Positions 16,878 through 17,171 of a stretch of DNA of 17,171 bases are shown here, one piece after another. The notes under the pieces were generated by a model that ran no database searches, was not told the origin of the DNA, and saw nothing but the letters and a program-made list of their open reading frames with translations. The DNA comes from Pyronema omphalodes (lineage: Eukaryota > Ascomycota > Pezizomycetes > Pezizales > Pyronemataceae), in assembly GCA_024516155.1 (NCBI GenBank), contig JAJJXM010000200.1, positions 1 through 17,171 on the forward strand, read 5' to 3'. The translations under genes and the position numbers were made by a program. How positions within the stretch are numbered: the first letter of the stretch is position 1; each line of letters opens with the position of its first letter.

Positions 16878-17171
16878 TGATTGAAATGGCTAAGGACAAG
16901 GTGGAAACTGTCCTTATATGGGAAGCCCCAAAGTCCTTGAGGGAAGTACAAGGCTTTCTTGGATTCGCTAACTTCTATCGGAGTTCATTAAGGACTTCTC
17001 AAGAATATGTCGTCCTCTTACGGAATCAACGAAAGGCGATCCAATGAAATGGGAATGGACTGTTGCAATGGAATTAGCATTTGACGAGCTAAAGAGACGA
17101 TTCACTACAGCACCAATCTTGCATCATTTTGATCCAAGAAAGGTTAGCATTGTTGAAACCGATGCTTCTGA
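16878..17171 (+). pseudogene. pol: Pol of element A, continuation: RT connection and start of RNase H, frameshifted
   Basis: Resumes the pol frame broken at 3333: IEMAKDKVET and GFLGFANFYR match element B. After CGG (16979-16981) one base is missing compared with element B, where RRFIKDF follows. From there the coding continues in another frame (FIKDFSR, CRPLTESTKGDP, WEWTVAMELAFDELK) up to the RNase H motif VETDAS at the window end. Element A is thus disabled independently of the insertion, before or after it. Confidence 0.85.

Larger units (their letters stand above)
1..17171 (+). mobile_element. Element A: outer Ty3/gypsy retrotransposon, split by element B
   Basis: Plus-strand gag and pol fill 7-3333, and the same pol reading resumes at 16878-17171 after removal of the 3334-16872 insertion plus one AAATG duplication. 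Neither LTR of A is in the window, so its ends, length and age are unknown. Its pol is closely related to that of element B, so A and B belong to one family. A itself looks dead: pol is split by B, has lost one base near 16982, and has Gln in place of the Arg of the conserved RT motif DYRG. Confidence 0.9.

Noticed and set aside
1..17171. CRISPR array, bacterial operon, tRNA or rRNA genes, DNA transposon ends
   Set aside because: No spaced short repeats, no tRNA-like fold or rRNA-like sequence noticed, and all long repeats are explained by two LTR pairs.

Overview
The whole window is transposable-element DNA: three Ty3/gypsy LTR retrotransposons of the chromovirus type stacked inside one another, with no host gene visible. 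Gag with a CCHC knuckle, pol in the order protease-RT-RNase H-integrase with a C-terminal chromodomain, 5-bp target duplications and the style of the small Gag suggest a filamentous fungus, probably a basidiomycete. The species cannot be read from this sequence.

Layout from outside to inside. Element A (plus strand) supplies the flanks: gag at 7-1896, pol from the gag/pol overlap to 3333, and the continuation of pol at 16878-17171; its LTRs lie outside the window. Element B (minus strand, 3334-16872) is inserted in the RT/RNase H connection of A and flanked by AAATG duplications (3329-3333, 16873-16877). It has two 1354-bp LTRs, a pol broken by two in-frame stop codons, and a gag reduced to its nucleocapsid end. 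Element C (minus strand, 8953-15307) is inserted in the gag remnant of B and flanked by TTCTT duplications (8948-8952, 15308-15312). It has two 539-bp LTRs, a 380-codon gag and a 1217-codon pol in the -1 frame.

The stack gives a relative timeline. The LTRs of C differ at 2 of 539 positions by eye (about 0.4%), those of B at about 31 of 1354 (about 2.3%), and A was already there when B arrived. A and B are close relatives (RT about 92% identical over about 240 residues counted by hand). C belongs to a different lineage.

The most informative part is element C. On the minus strand it carries (i) a G GGA AAU slippery heptamer two codons before the gag stop, followed after 6 nt by a 32-nt two-stem hairpin, a textbook-shaped -1 frameshift signal for Gag-Pol; (ii) a 9-nt sequence two bases downstream of the 5' LTR that is complementary to the LTR at the place where transcription should start, as expected for Tf1/sushi-type self-priming without a tRNA; (iii) a 76-codon upstream ORF in the same frame as gag, ending one codon before its ATG; and (iv) a Cys-to-Gly change in the integrase zinc finger that may disable an otherwise intact copy. 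These are reads from sequence alone; no homology search or folding program was run.
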